Shown in pieces: positions 1 through 8,864 of a stretch of 51,372 bases of DNA. The notes under the pieces are model-generated. The model was not told the origin of the DNA. It made no database searches and worked only from the letters and a program-made list of their open reading frames with translations. A program made the translations under genes and the position numbers. Each line of letters opens with the position of its first letter. Position 1 is the stretch's first letter. Source of the stretch: Lactobacillaceae bacterium (lineage in GTDB: Bacteria; Bacillota; Bacilli; Lactobacillales; Lactobacillaceae); assembly GCA_031289015.1 (NCBI GenBank), contig JAITQG010000052.1:1-51372 (forward strand). The letters are read 5' to 3'.

Positions 1-1
1 G

Positions 2-118
2 TGTTGTGATGATGGCACTGAGGTCACACCTGTTCCCATACCGAACACAGAAGTTAAGCTCAGTAGCGCCGAAAGTAGTTGGAGGATCGCTTCCTGCGAG
101 GATAGGACATCGCAATGC
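2..118 (+). rRNA. rrf: 5S ribosomal RNA
   Basis: The sequence contains the conserved 5S core (CCCATACCGAACACAGAAG, then AAGCTC and the GTAGTTGG segment), and its two ends pair to form helix I. The length of about 117 nt is normal for Lactobacillales, so the gene looks complete although it sits at the window edge. A strong terminator follows, so this is the end of an rRNA operon whose 16S and 23S genes lie outside the window. Confidence 0.95.
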
Positions 119-124
119 AATATC

Positions 125-157
125 AAAAGGCTTGTCAGTAATGACAAGCCTTTTTTG
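125..157 (+). terminator. Terminator of the rRNA operon
   Basis: An 11-bp perfect stem (AAGGCTTGTCA / TGACAAGCCTT) with a 4-nt loop is followed by a T run, directly after the 5S gene. Confidence 0.93.
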
Positions 158-244
158 TGTTTGAAGTTAAAGTGAAACACCATGCTTTTGTGCTTGGATT
201 TAAAGAGCTATGATTGGTGTTTGAATTTAAAGTGAAATGCCACG
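157..244. repeat. Imperfect direct repeat, two 28-nt copies 60 bp apart
   Basis: Copies at 157-184 and 217-244 share 24 of 28 positions (core TTAAAGTGAAA). The second copy overlaps the 3' end of the minus-strand gene that ends at 227. No function is evident; it may be a small local duplication. Confidence 0.6.
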
Positions 245-691
245 ATATGTTTGCATATTTGAGGTGATAAACATTTGGGCTGGGACTTCAGCCAAATTAA
301 CTGAGATAATGATGCCATTTTTGGCTGCTTTGGTAACTAGGCCGTTATAGGTAGCGTGACTAATGGTTAGTTGAATCAGATCACCTTCATTAAAAGCGCC
401 AATTACTTTAATGTATTGGGTGGTTGTGTTTTCTGTATATGGGCCAACTAGCGTAACGTGTGACCACATTTTATTCGTTGGTGTGGTTTGTGTGGGCTTG
501 GTAACCGTGATAATGCGTGGTTGTGAATTTGCACTAACGTCCGGTAAATTTAAAGTGTTTGATAAATTAAAGATTGAGATGGCTGTGGTTGTAGTGATAA
601 TCCCTTTTAAGAGTGCTTGACTGATTTTAGTTAATAAAACATTATTTTTAGGTTGGATTTTTGATGGTGTTAAGATTTCTATATTTGACAT
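227..691 (-). CDS. Hypothetical secreted or membrane-anchored protein
   Basis: A 154-residue product with no family that I recognise. The start at 691 is chosen because GGAGG lies 8 nt upstream on the minus strand; a longer reading from 718 has no RBS. Residues about 20-45 form a hydrophobic stretch preceded by Lys residues, resembling a signal peptide or anchor, followed by a Thr/Pro/Gln-rich linker and a C-terminal domain of about 80 residues with alternating hydrophobic residues, suggesting beta strands. It is convergent with the 5S rRNA operon and divergent from comFA. Function unknown; extracellular location is inferred only from the N-terminus. Confidence 0.7.
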   Translation of the reverse strand: MSNIEILTPSKIQPKNNVLLTKISQALLKGIITTTTAISIFNLSNTLNLPDVSANSQPRIITVTKPTQTTPTNKMWSHVTLVGPYTENTTTQYIKVIGAFNEGDLIQLTISHATYNGLVTKAAKNGIIISVNLAEVPAQMFITSNMQTYRGISL

Positions 692-818
692 AGTATATAC
701 CTCCATATGTATAAGCATAATCGATGAAACTTTAGCCTGAATTAAAGGGAGAATAAAATAAGCTTAAGGCTAAACACTTGGAGGGGTTGAAGGCATCTTT
801 ATAATAGGAGGTGTTTTT

Positions 819-2087
819 ATGGCTGAATATTATGGACGTAAATGTTTGATGGCCAAAGTGCATGCTGTGCCTGAACATGTCACGCCAATGCCGGCAATTA
901 TTGATGGGGTTTGTCAGCGCTGTTTTTGTAAATTGCGGGGTGAATGGTGCTTACCTCACGGGGCAGTTTATTGTTGGCATTGTCATCAGTTAGGGCGGGT
1001 TTCTAGTTTAGATCAATTTTGGTGGCAGCCCGAACCACATGCGTTTATCGTTGAACAACATCCGTGTCAGTGGCGTGGTAATTTGTCGGTTGCTCAAACA
1101 CGGGTTGCAAATCAACTAGTGGAGAGTTATCAGGGGCATCAGTCACGGTTGGTTTATGCAGTAACGGGGGCGGGTAAAACTGAGATGTTGTATCCGCTAT
1201 TGAATATGGCGCTCAAAGACGGTAAACGGGTGGCTATTGTTTCGCCGCGTGTGGATGTCTTATTGGAAATTAGTCGGCGGATGCGTGAAGCTTTTGTTGT
1301 TTCATCTGTCTTACTTTATGGAGATAGCCCTGAGGTTTATCGGTATACACAATTGGTGTTTGCCACGACACATCAATTGTTACACTTTTGGCGGGCGTTT
1401 GATGTGCTTGTGGTTGATGAGGTGGATGCTTTTCCGTATGCTGAAAATCCAGTTTTGGCGAGAACGGTGACGGGTGCGCTGTTGGAAAGGGGGAGTGTCA
1501 TCTATTTAACTGCGACGCCTAGTCAACGCTTATTGCGAGCTTGTAGGCATGCTGAAATGCAGTTGTCAGTATTGCCGCGGCGCTTTCATGGATATTTATT
1601 GCCACAATTGACGATTAAAATCGCTACTAATTGGCGCAAGCAGTTACCGCATGCCTTGGTGAAAATTTTACGACAATATCAAACTAGCGGGCAACGCTTT
1701 TTATTGTTTGTGCCTGAAATTGCTGATTTGCCTATCATGAAAGCTTTAGTGGCTCCATATTGTTTGGTGGAAACTGTGCATGCGCAGACTAAAAATCGGC
1801 GGGCAATTGTGCAGGCCATGCGGGATGAAAAGGTTCAGGGGTTAATTACGACGACTATCTTAGAACGCGGTGTGACATTTGCTGGCATCGATGTGATTAT
1901 TATGGGGGCTGATGAGTCGACATTTTCAACGGCTGCAATCCTGCAAATGGCGGGGCGTTGTGGTCGGAGTAAAGAACGCCCGGGCGGCTTGGTAATGTGT
2001 ATTGTGACTGAGAAAAATGGGCAAGTTAAGCAGGCGTACCATGAAATTGCGTATTTAAATCGAATGGCGGTGAAGGATGCAGTGTGA
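819..2087 (+). CDS. comFA: ComFA, DNA-uptake helicase of the late competence machinery
   Basis: A 422-residue superfamily 2 ATPase believed to help pull single-stranded DNA through the ComEC channel during transformation. The N-terminus has CxxC pairs (C32/C35 and C52/C55) forming the family's zinc-binding module. A Walker A motif (AVTGAGKT, around residues 114-121), a DEVD Walker B (around 200), a YLTATPS motif III and an AGRCGRS motif VI follow in order. AGGAGG sits 7 nt before the ATG. The 3' end overlaps comFC by 11 bp, the usual comF operon layout. The 20 nt before the start resemble the leader of the cassette genes at 36-39 kb (see findings). Confidence 0.95.
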   Translation: MAEYYGRKCLMAKVHAVPEHVTPMPAIIDGVCQRCFCKLRGEWCLPHGAVYCWHCHQLGRVSSLDQFWWQPEPHAFIVEQHPCQWRGNLSVAQTRVANQLVESYQGHQSRLVYAVTGAGKTEMLYPLLNMALKDGKRVAIVSPRVDVLLEISRRMREAFVVSSVLLYGDSPEVYRYTQLVFATTHQLLHFWRAFDVLVVDEVDAFPYAENPVLARTVTGALLERGSVIYLTATPSQRLLRACRHAEMQLSVLPRRFHGYLLPQLTIKIATNWRKQLPHALVKILRQYQTSGQRFLLFVPEIADLPIMKALVAPYCLVETVHAQTKNRRAIVQAMRDEKVQGLITTTILERGVTFAGIDVIIMGADESTFSTAAILQMAGRCGRSKERPGGLVMCIVTEKNGQVKQAYHEIAYLNRMAVKDAV

Positions 2088-2739
2088 AAAATGCAATTGC
2101 CAAATTCGAGCTGGGTTTGCATTGCCTGAGTTGTTTTTCAAACCGGCAAGTCCGCCTGCTTTAATTTGTGCGGCATGTACAAGGCAATTCAAGGTGATTA
2201 GCGGCTTGGTTTGTCGTGGATGTGGTAAACCGCGGGTTGAGCTGTGTGCTGATTGTCAATTGTGGGCTGATCAGGGGTATCCGTTGTTAAATAATCAGGC
2301 TTTGTATGCATACGATGCTTCAATGAAATGGTTTTTTGAGGCGTATAAGTTTATGGGTGGGTATCATTTGCGCAATTTATTTGTTGCTGAAATTCAAGCT
2401 TGGGTTCAAGCACCGATTTTAGTGCCGATTCCAGTGACGGATACGACCCTGCAGACGCGGGGGTTTAATCAGACCTTGGGCTTGTTAGGAGAATTACCGG
2501 TGCATGAATATTTACGGTGCAAGGTTGTTGATAAGCCCATGCAGTCAAAGAAAACACGACAAGCTCGATTACAAAGTCCCCAACCCTTTGAATTAGCCGT
2601 GGATCAGACTTTGGTGGAACAAAAAGACATTGTTTTGTTTGATGATGTCTATACAACCGGACGCACATTGTATCATGCGGCTGAATGTTTATATGCGGCG
2701 GGTGCGAATAAAGTATCTTCAATGACGTTGAGTAGATGA
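2077..2739 (+). CDS. comFC: ComFC, phosphoribosyltransferase-like competence protein
   Basis: A 220-residue double-zinc-finger ComF family protein. The N-terminus has CxxC pairs (MQCEKC, ICAAC, CRGCGKP, CADC). The C-terminus carries the PRPP-binding signature VLFDDVYTTGRTL of type I phosphoribosyltransferases. It acts with ComFA in DNA uptake; the exact chemistry is not settled in the family. Its start codon lies inside the last codons of comFA, so the two are translationally coupled. No terminator separates them. Confidence 0.94.
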   Translation: MQCEKCNCQIRAGFALPELFFKPASPPALICAACTRQFKVISGLVCRGCGKPRVELCADCQLWADQGYPLLNNQALYAYDASMKWFFEAYKFMGGYHLRNLFVAEIQAWVQAPILVPIPVTDTTLQTRGFNQTLGLLGELPVHEYLRCKVVDKPMQSKKTRQARLQSPQPFELAVDQTLVEQKDIVLFDDVYTTGRTLYHAAECLYAAGANKVSSMTLSR

Positions 2740-2758
2740 TAATTGTATGAACAATGAG

Positions 2759-2795
2759 TGAAAACGTTTTCTGAGAGAAAAATTAATGTTACAAT
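2759..2795 (+). promoter_or_regulatory. hpf promoter with an overlapping cre (CcpA) site
   Basis: TGAAAACGTTTTCT at 2759-2772 matches the catabolite-responsive element consensus at all but the last base and is a perfect 12-bp palindrome inside. A -10 TACAAT lies at 2790-2795, 17 nt after a weak -35 (TTTTCT, 2767-2772) that overlaps the palindrome. CcpA bound here would block the promoter, implying hpf is repressed while glucose is available (inference). Confidence 0.7.
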
Positions 2796-2899
2796 AGAGT
2801 TACCAAAAGGACGTCACAAAGTTAACCATTGACGGACTCGGAAATGCTAATCTAATCGTGGGTTGTGCATTTTTTACTATTAGAACAGAGGTATAACAT

Positions 2900-3460
2900 A
2901 TGTTAGAATTTATCGTACGTGGTGAAAACCTAGAAGTTACTGAAGCCATTCGTGAGTATGTGGAAAAGCGTTTGACACGCTTGGAACACTACCTAAATGA
3001 TGATAACAAGTACACAGCACACGTGAACTTGAAGTCATACAAGGAAGGTACACATAAGATCGAAGTAACTATTCAATTGCCATACTTGTTGTTGCGTGCC
3101 GAATCTACGGAACAAGACTTGTATCAAGCTGTTGATTTCGTTTCAGAAAAGTTGGAACGGCAAATCCGTAAGCACAAGACTAAGGTTAACCGTAAGTCAC
3201 GTGAAAAGGGTTACAAGGGCATTGAGCAATTGGACTTCACGGCTGAAGTTGAAGCTGAACCAGACGAAGCTCCAGCAGTTGAAGTTGTGCGTACTAAGCA
3301 TTTGTCATTGAAGCCAATGGATGCTGAAGAAGCTGTTTTGCAAATGGAATTGTTGGGGCATGATTTCTTCGTCTTCCAAGACGCTGAAACTGATGCGGCT
3401 GCAATCGTTTACAAGCGAAATGATGGTAAGTATGCCATCATCGATACTGACGGCGAATAA
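2900..3460 (+). CDS. hpf: Long-form ribosome hibernation promoting factor
   Basis: A 186-residue HPF/YfiA protein. The N-terminal domain (residues 1-100, beginning MLEFIVRGENLEVTEAIREYVEKRL) has the S30AE fold that binds the 30S decoding region. After an acidic, Glu-rich linker (about 113-128), the C-terminal domain (about 131-186, VVRTKHLSLKPMDAEEAVLQ) is the dimerisation module of the long form that makes 100S disomes. A single-gene unit closed by a terminator at 3475. GAGG precedes the ATG by 8 nt. Confidence 0.96.
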   Translation: MLEFIVRGENLEVTEAIREYVEKRLTRLEHYLNDDNKYTAHVNLKSYKEGTHKIEVTIQLPYLLLRAESTEQDLYQAVDFVSEKLERQIRKHKTKVNRKSREKGYKGIEQLDFTAEVEAEPDEAPAVEVVRTKHLSLKPMDAEEAVLQMELLGHDFFVFQDAETDAAAIVYKRNDGKYAIIDTDGE

Positions 3461-3474
3461 TATAAATAATATTA

Positions 3475-3505
3475 AACGAGTTAGCAGTTTTGCTGGCTCG
3501 TTTTT
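3475..3505 (+). terminator. Terminator of hpf
   Basis: Stem AACGAGTTAGCA / TGCTGGCTCGTT with a short loop and a T run. The -10 (TATAAT, 3510-3515) of the next unit follows directly, so its -35 lies inside this hairpin. Confidence 0.88.
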
Positions 3506-3559
3506 CTAGTATAATAATAGCTATACGTTTAAAAATAATCAGCATAAATGGAGAAAATC

Positions 3560-4003
3560 ATGGCTAAAAAGCAATTTGGAAATCCGCGTGACTACGCAGT
3601 TAAGTTATCACAAATCATTCAAGATACGGAAAACGCTGGTGAAGGCGTGGCGCCATATTTTGAGAAGTTGCGTGATGCAATTGATGCAGATCAAGTCGCT
3701 GCATTACCAAAAACTGAATTTGAAGAAATTTCAGCTGAATTTGATGATGTCGTTGAAGTCTACAAAAATGCCGTCGCTGATATCAAAAACTTAAAGGCAC
3801 CAGTGCGCTTAATTGGGGTGCATGGAAACTTGGTCAATACATTTACGGCTTATTATGAAGCGACTGATGCCATGGCTAAATCATTAAATGTTGCCGAGCA
3901 AAGCATTGATATGACAGCTTTTGAAAAATCAGAGCATGACCAAGATACTTTAATGGAAGAATTCTTAAAGCAAGTTCGTCGTGTCATGACGTCGGTGATG
4001 TAA
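3560..4003 (+). CDS. Conserved-looking hypothetical helical protein upstream of tex
   Basis: A 147-residue protein I cannot assign. The start at 3560 is preferred because GGAG lies 7 nt upstream; an upstream ATG at 3548 lacks an RBS. The sequence is acidic and predicted to be almost entirely helical, with no membrane segment or Cys cluster. The stop codon is 3 nt before the tex start, so the two are co-transcribed and probably translationally coupled. The spacing suggests a role linked to Tex, but no direct evidence supports this. Confidence 0.8.
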   Translation: MAKKQFGNPRDYAVKLSQIIQDTENAGEGVAPYFEKLRDAIDADQVAALPKTEFEEISAEFDDVVEVYKNAVADIKNLKAPVRLIGVHGNLVNTFTAYYEATDAMAKSLNVAEQSIDMTAFEKSEHDQDTLMEEFLKQVRRVMTSVM

Positions 4004-4006
4004 ATC

Positions 4007-6211
4007 ATGGCTGATGAATTAAATTTACCAGTGGTTAACATTGTTGCCGCTGTTGCCAAAGAATTAGCGTTACCGCAAACCAAGGTTGCTGCGACCTCTG
4101 AATTATTAGCGGATGGCAATACGGTGCCCTTTATTTCACGGTATCGAAAAGAAGCCACCGGTGATTTAGATGAAGTTCAAATTCGCGACATTCAAGCGGT
4201 TACCAAGCGCTTAGAAGATTTACAAGCACGGAAGGTGACTGTACAAAAAGCCATTGTGGAACAAAAGGCTTGGAATCAAACGATCGCTAATAATTTGGCT
4301 GCCGCTGAAACGATGCAGGCAGTTGAAGATATTTATTTGCCATATAAGCAAAAGCGCCGGACCAAGGCTACCATTGCCAAAGAAGCTGGATTGATGCCAT
4401 TTGCGCAATTAATTCAAAAATTCCCCGCCGAGGATTTGCAGGCGGCGGCCGCTGAATTTATTAATCCTGACAAAGATTTAGTGACCGTGGCCGATGTCTT
4501 TGCTGGCGTCAACGAAATCTTTGCTGAAGTAATTGGTGAAAATAGTGGGTTACGTGATTGGGTGCGTAAATTTACCCATGATAATGGCCGGCTGGTTGCT
4601 AAACTCAAGCGTGGAGCTAAGGAAAAAGACGAACAAGGTGTGTTCCAACTTTACTATGAATTTAGCCAGACGATTAAAGAGGTCCGCAATCACCAAATTT
4701 TAGCCATCAATCGAGGCGAAAAAGCTGGCGTGTTGACGGCAGGGATTGAAGTTGATACCGATGCGATTGAGCGGTATCTAAAATTCCGCTTGGTTGGCTC
4801 TAAAGACGGGGCGGCGGCAGATGTCTTAGTCAATGCGGCCAAAGATGCTTACAAGCGCTTTATTGGGCCTGCCATTGAACGTGAAGTCCGCAATGAACTG
4901 ACGGAACGCGCCGCTGGTGAAGCCATTAAAGTGTTTGGTAAAAACTTGTATCACCTCTTGATGGGTGCGCCGTTACGTGGTCGCGTCGTTTTGGGCTTTG
5001 ACCCGGGGATTCGAACTGGCTCAAAGCTGGCGGTCGTGGATGAAAATGGTAAGTTTTTGGACAAAGTCGTGATTTATCCCCACAAAGCTGCAAAGTGGGA
5101 TCCAACGGGCGCCAAGAAGACGATCATTCAATTGGTTAAAAAGTATGGTGTAACCTTGGTTGCCATTGGAAATGGGACTGCTTCGCGTGAATCACAGGCC
5201 TTTATCGCTGAGATTATCAAAAATGATTTACCTGATTTACAATATGTGGTGGTAAATGAATCGGGAGCATCGGTCTATTCAGCATCAGATGTTGCCCGGC
5301 AAGAATTCCCTGATTTACACGTTGAGGAACGTTCGGCCATCTCGATTGCGCGCCGGATTCAAGATCCGATGGCTGAATTGATTAAAATCGATCCACAAGC
5401 AGTTGGGGTTGGGCAATATCAACATGATTTGCCGGGTAAAGAATTGACAGCTGAATTGGATGCGGTGCTGGAAACGGCCGTTAACCAAGTGGGGGTTAAT
5501 TTGAATACTGCTTCGCCACAATTGTTGGAGCATATTGCTGGATTAACAAAAACCACAGCGGCTAATATTGTGGCTTATCGCGATGAGAACGGTCAATTTA
5601 GTTCACGCGTGCAATTAAAGAAGGTGCCTAAATTAGGGCCGAAAGCGTATGAACAAGCGGCCGGGTTCTTGCGGATTCCAAACGGCAAAAATGCGTTGGA
5701 TAATACTGATATTCATCCCGAATCATATCCCGTTGCCCAAGCTTTGCTCAAAGAAACTGGGGTTCAACCTGGGAGTGAGGCAACGGCTGTATTGAATCCG
5801 TTGGTTAACGCACAAACTGCTGAGCGCTTGCAAGTTGGGTTGCCTACGCTAAAAGATGTCGTTGAATCATTGACACATCCTGGGCGTGATCAACGGGCTG
5901 GGGCACAAGGAGCCGTTTTGCGCTCTGATGTGTTGACGACTAAGGATTTAAAGCCGGGGATGCAATTACAAGGCACAGTGCGCAATGTCGTCGATTTTGG
6001 GGCGTTTGTGGATGTTGGTGTGCACGAAGATGGTTTGGTGCATATCAAAGAGATGAATGTGAAACAAACGCGCGATGGGAAGGGGCGGCGGATTGAAATT
6101 AATCCCCACGCAATTCTCTCAGTTGGTGATATCGTGACGGTTTGGGTGAAAGATGTTGATATTCAACGTTCGCGCATCGGGCTGACAATGGTCCCACCGA
6201 GTGCAAAATAG
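4007..6211 (+). CDS. tex: Tex, RNA-binding transcription accessory protein
   Basis: A 734-residue full-length Tex/Spt6-core protein. Domain order: N-terminal helical Tex domain, RuvC/YqgF-like domain beginning with GRVVLGFDPGIRTGSKLAVVD (around 325-345), helix-hairpin-helix motifs around 500-560 (VGVNLNTASPQLLEHIAGL; KVPKLGPKAYEQAAGFLRI) and a C-terminal S1 domain (GTVRNVVDFGAFVDVGVHED, about 655-730). It binds nucleic acids and is thought to interact with the transcription machinery. Strong terminator follows at 6221. Confidence 0.96.
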   Translation: MADELNLPVVNIVAAVAKELALPQTKVAATSELLADGNTVPFISRYRKEATGDLDEVQIRDIQAVTKRLEDLQARKVTVQKAIVEQKAWNQTIANNLAAAETMQAVEDIYLPYKQKRRTKATIAKEAGLMPFAQLIQKFPAEDLQAAAAEFINPDKDLVTVADVFAGVNEIFAEVIGENSGLRDWVRKFTHDNGRLVAKLKRGAKEKDEQGVFQLYYEFSQTIKEVRNHQILAINRGEKAGVLTAGIEVDTDAIERYLKFRLVGSKDGAAADVLVNAAKDAYKRFIGPAIEREVRNELTERAAGEAIKVFGKNLYHLLMGAPLRGRVVLGFDPGIRTGSKLAVVDENGKFLDKVVIYPHKAAKWDPTGAKKTIIQLVKKYGVTLVAIGNGTASRESQAFIAEIIKNDLPDLQYVVVNESGASVYSASDVARQEFPDLHVEERSAISIARRIQDPMAELIKIDPQAVGVGQYQHDLPGKELTAELDAVLETAVNQVGVNLNTASPQLLEHIAGLTKTTAANIVAYRDENGQFSSRVQLKKVPKLGPKAYEQAAGFLRIPNGKNALDNTDIHPESYPVAQALLKETGVQPGSEATAVLNPLVNAQTAERLQVGLPTLKDVVESLTHPGRDQRAGAQGAVLRSDVLTTKDLKPGMQLQGTVRNVVDFGAFVDVGVHEDGLVHIKEMNVKQTRDGKGRRIEINPHAILSVGDIVTVWVKDVDIQRSRIGLTMVPPSAK

Positions 6212-6220
6212 TATGCTAAA

Positions 6221-6258
6221 AAGGAGTTGCTACTATCAATCGATAAGTAGCTTCTTTT
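6221..6258 (+). terminator. Terminator of tex
   Basis: Inverted repeat with a GCTACT / AGTAGC core extended by AAGGAG / TTCTTT across a 2-nt bulge, followed by a T run. Confidence 0.8.
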
Positions 6259-6517
6259 TTGTATGTTAACGCTTTCAATCCTTGCTATATGTGAATTCTT
6301 TAACTTTAGCCATTTAAAATATTCACAATTTGGTCGCAGAATGACCTTACATTAGCGGTACTCTAAAACAGGTGACTTTTAAAAATCCCTGTGCTGAAAA
6401 ATGCACTTAGTTACCTGATCGTTAATAATTGTAGTTGATACTAATTCGTATCTAATTACGCGATCATTGAATTTAATACTTTATTCATTCGCAACATAAA
6501 TTGGAGGATACGATTGC
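6259..6517 (+). promoter_or_regulatory. pflB upstream regulatory region with cre-like site and inverted repeats
   Basis: TGTTAACGCTTTCA at 6264-6277 matches the cre consensus at 13 of 14 positions. Further downstream are two widely spaced half-sites GTGAAT (6291-6296) and ATTCAC (6321-6326), and an inverted repeat GATAC-N6-GTATC (6437-6452). No clear -35/-10 pair was identified. The length suggests several inputs (carbon source, redox or oxygen), as is usual for pfl genes, but which proteins bind is inferred. No gene was seen here. Confidence 0.55.
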
Positions 6518-8797
6518 ATGGCAACCACACTTAAGGACGTTGATATTTTTGCACAAGCTTGGAATGGCTTTACAGATGGTCAATGGCAAAACGAAATTAA
6601 CACCCGCGACTTTATTCAAAAGAACTACACTGAATACCGCGGTGACTCATCATTCTTGGCAGATCCTACTGCTGCGACTGATGAATTGATGGCTCAATTG
6701 AATGATTTGTTTGATATCGAACACGAGCACAACGGTGTTTTGAAGATGGATAACAACGTTCCAGCCACTTTGACTTCGCATAAAGCGGGTTATTTAAATC
6801 AAGATTTGGAAACAATTGTTGGAATTCAAACTGACGAACCTTTGAAGCAAGCATTCATGCCTTATGGTGGTGGACGTATGGCTGAAGGAGCGTTGACTTC
6901 TAATGGTTATGAAACTGATCCAGAAATGCACAAGATTTTCACTGATTGGCGCAAGACGCACAACCAAGGAGTCTTTGATGCATACACACCAGAAATGGTT
7001 GCTGCACGTAAGAACAAGATTTTGACTGGTTTGCCTGATGCCTATGGCCGTGGCCGCATCATCGGTGATTACCGTCGTATCGCTTTGTACGGTATTGATT
7101 TCTTGAGCAAGAACAAGATTCAAGACTGGAAGAACACTGGTACTGGTACGATGACTGATGAAGTTATCCGTTTGCGTGAAGAAATCGCTGAACAAAACAG
7201 GGCCTTGGGACAATTGAAGGAAATGGCTGCTTTGTATGGCTTTGATATTTCAAAGCCTGCTACAAATGCTAAAGAAGCGATCCAATGGTTGTACTTTGGT
7301 TACTTGGGTGCCGTTAAGACTCAAAACGGTGCTGCTATGTCAATTGGCCGGATCTCAGCCTTTTTGGACATCTATATCAACCGCGATTTAGAAGCTGGTT
7401 TGATTACTGAAACTGATGCCCAAGAAATGATCGACCACTTGGTAATGAAGTTGCGGATGGTGCGTTTCGCACGTACGCCAGAATACAACTCATTGTTCTC
7501 TGGTTACCCAATCTGGGCAACTTTGTCAGTAGCTGGAATGGCCTTTAACGGTAAGTCATTGGTTACTAAGACAGATTTCCGTTTGCTTCACACATTGAGC
7601 ACAATGGGTCCTTCACCAGAACCAAATATCACGGTTTTGTATGCTGATGCTCTTCCTGAAGGCTTCCGGACGTATGCAGCTGAAGTGGCTGAAGAATCAC
7701 ATGCTTTGCAATTTGAAAATGATTACCTCTTGCGTCAATACTGGGGATCAGATGATGTTTCGATCGCATGTTGTGTGTCTGCAACGGTAACTGGTAAGGA
7801 CATGCAATTCTTTGGGGCCCGTGCTAATTTGGCTAAGGCTTTGTTGTATGCTATCAATGGTGGTATCGACGAAGTTACTAAGGTACAAGTTGGGCCAAAG
7901 TTCCGCCTTATTGAAGGGGATACTTTGAACTATGACGAAGTTTGGTCAGCCTACAAGGATGTCATGGACTGGTTGGCAGGTATGTACGTAAATACTTTGA
8001 ACTTGATCCACTACATGCACGACAAGTATTGCTACGAAGCTGAACAATTAGCTTTGATGGATACGAACTTGAAGCGCACGTTTGCGACTGGTATCGCTGG
8101 GATTTCTCACGTTGCTGATTCATTGATGGCCATCAAGTATGCTAACGTACAAGTTATTCGTGATGAAAATGGTTTGGCTGTTGATTTCAAGCCACAAAAC
8201 GAATTCCCAACGTATGGTAATGACAACGAAGAAGCTGATGCAATGGCGAACCAAGTCTTGGATTACTTCATGTCACAAATCCGTCGTCAACACACTTATC
8301 GTGATTCAATGCCAACGACTTCATTGTTGACAATCACTTCAAACGTGGTTTACGGTAAGGCTACTGGTAGCTTGCCTGATGGACGTAAGTTGGGAGAACC
8401 ATTGTCACCTGGTGCCAACCCTTCATACCGTAACGGTGAATACTTGGGTGAAAACAACGGTTTGTTGGCTTCATTGAACTCAACTTCACGTTTGAACTAC
8501 AAGAACGCGCAAGATGGAATTTCAAACACGCAAACCATCAATCCAAGTGCTTTGGGTAAGAACCACGAAGAAATCGTTGGTAACTTGCGTAACGTCTTGG
8601 ACGGATACTTCTCACGTGGTGGTTACCACATGAACGTGAACGTCTTTGATAACAACTTGCTAAAGGATGCCCAAGCACATCCAGAAAAGTACCCTAACTT
8701 GACGATTCGTGTGTCTGGTTATGCGGTTAAGTTCCGTGATTTGACGGAAGAACAACAAAATGACGTTATGATGCGTACAGCACATAGCAGCTTGTAA
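6518..8797 (+). CDS. pflB: Pyruvate formate-lyase (formate C-acetyltransferase)
   Basis: A 759-residue glycyl-radical enzyme converting pyruvate and CoA to acetyl-CoA and formate without oxygen. The catalytic Cys-Cys pair is in [15 protein letters not shown], and the radical glycine is in RVSGYAVKF near the C-terminus. Length is normal for PFL. GGAGG lies 10 nt before the ATG. Codon use is strongly biased (many AAG, GTT, TTG), unlike neighbouring genes such as tex, which suggests high expression. Its activase follows after a terminator, an arrangement common in lactic acid bacteria. Confidence 0.97.
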   Translation: MATTLKDVDIFAQAWNGFTDGQWQNEINTRDFIQKNYTEYRGDSSFLADPTAATDELMAQLNDLFDIEHEHNGVLKMDNNVPATLTSHKAGYLNQDLETIVGIQTDEPLKQAFMPYGGGRMAEGALTSNGYETDPEMHKIFTDWRKTHNQGVFDAYTPEMVAARKNKILTGLPDAYGRGRIIGDYRRIALYGIDFLSKNKIQDWKNTGTGTMTDEVIRLREEIAEQNRALGQLKEMAALYGFDISKPATNAKEAIQWLYFGYLGAVKTQNGAAMSIGRISAFLDIYINRDLEAGLITETDAQEMIDHLVMKLRMVRFARTPEYNSLFSGYPIWATLSVAGMAFNGKSLVTKTDFRLLHTLSTMGPSPEPNITVLYADALPEGFRTYAAEVAEESHALQFENDYLLRQYWGSDDVSIACCVSATVTGKDMQFFGARANLAKALLYAINGGIDEVTKVQVGPKFRLIEGDTLNYDEVWSAYKDVMDWLAGMYVNTLNLIHYMHDKYCYEAEQLALMDTNLKRTFATGIAGISHVADSLMAIKYANVQVIRDENGLAVDFKPQNEFPTYGNDNEEADAMANQVLDYFMSQIRRQHTYRDSMPTTSLLTITSNVVYGKATGSLPDGRKLGEPLSPGANPSYRNGEYLGENNGLLASLNSTSRLNYKNAQDGISNTQTINPSALGKNHEEIVGNLRNVLDGYFSRGGYHMNVNVFDNNLLKDAQAHPEKYPNLTIRVSGYAVKFRDLTEEQQNDVMMRTAHSSL

Positions 8798-8801
8798 GAT
8801 G

Positions 8802-8840
8802 AAAAAAGCGCTGCGATAATTACGTCGCACCGCTTTTTTT
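8802..8840 (+). terminator. Terminator of pflB, partial read-through into pflA likely
   Basis: AAAAAGCG-C-TGCGA pairs with TCGCA-C-CGCTTTTT and ends in a T run. It stands only 24 nt before the pflA start with no separate promoter evident, so it probably lowers pflA expression relative to pflB rather than fully ending transcription (inference). Confidence 0.85.
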
Positions 8841-8864
8841 AATCACTGTGAAGGGAGCTTGAAA

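Noticed and set aside
411-620. Plus-strand frame of 69 codons opposite the hypothetical protein gene
   Set aside because: No RBS, and fully contained in the minus-strand gene, which has a good RBS and a signal-peptide-like start.
800-805. TATAAT just before comFA as a -10 promoter element
   Set aside because: It runs into the AGGAGG RBS (806-811), so a start of transcription there would leave no RBS; likely part of the shared leader motif.
6291-6326. GTGAAT and ATTCAC upstream of pflB as a Rex redox-repressor site
   Set aside because: The half-sites are 24 nt apart and do not fit the Rex palindrome; kept only as half-sites in the description.
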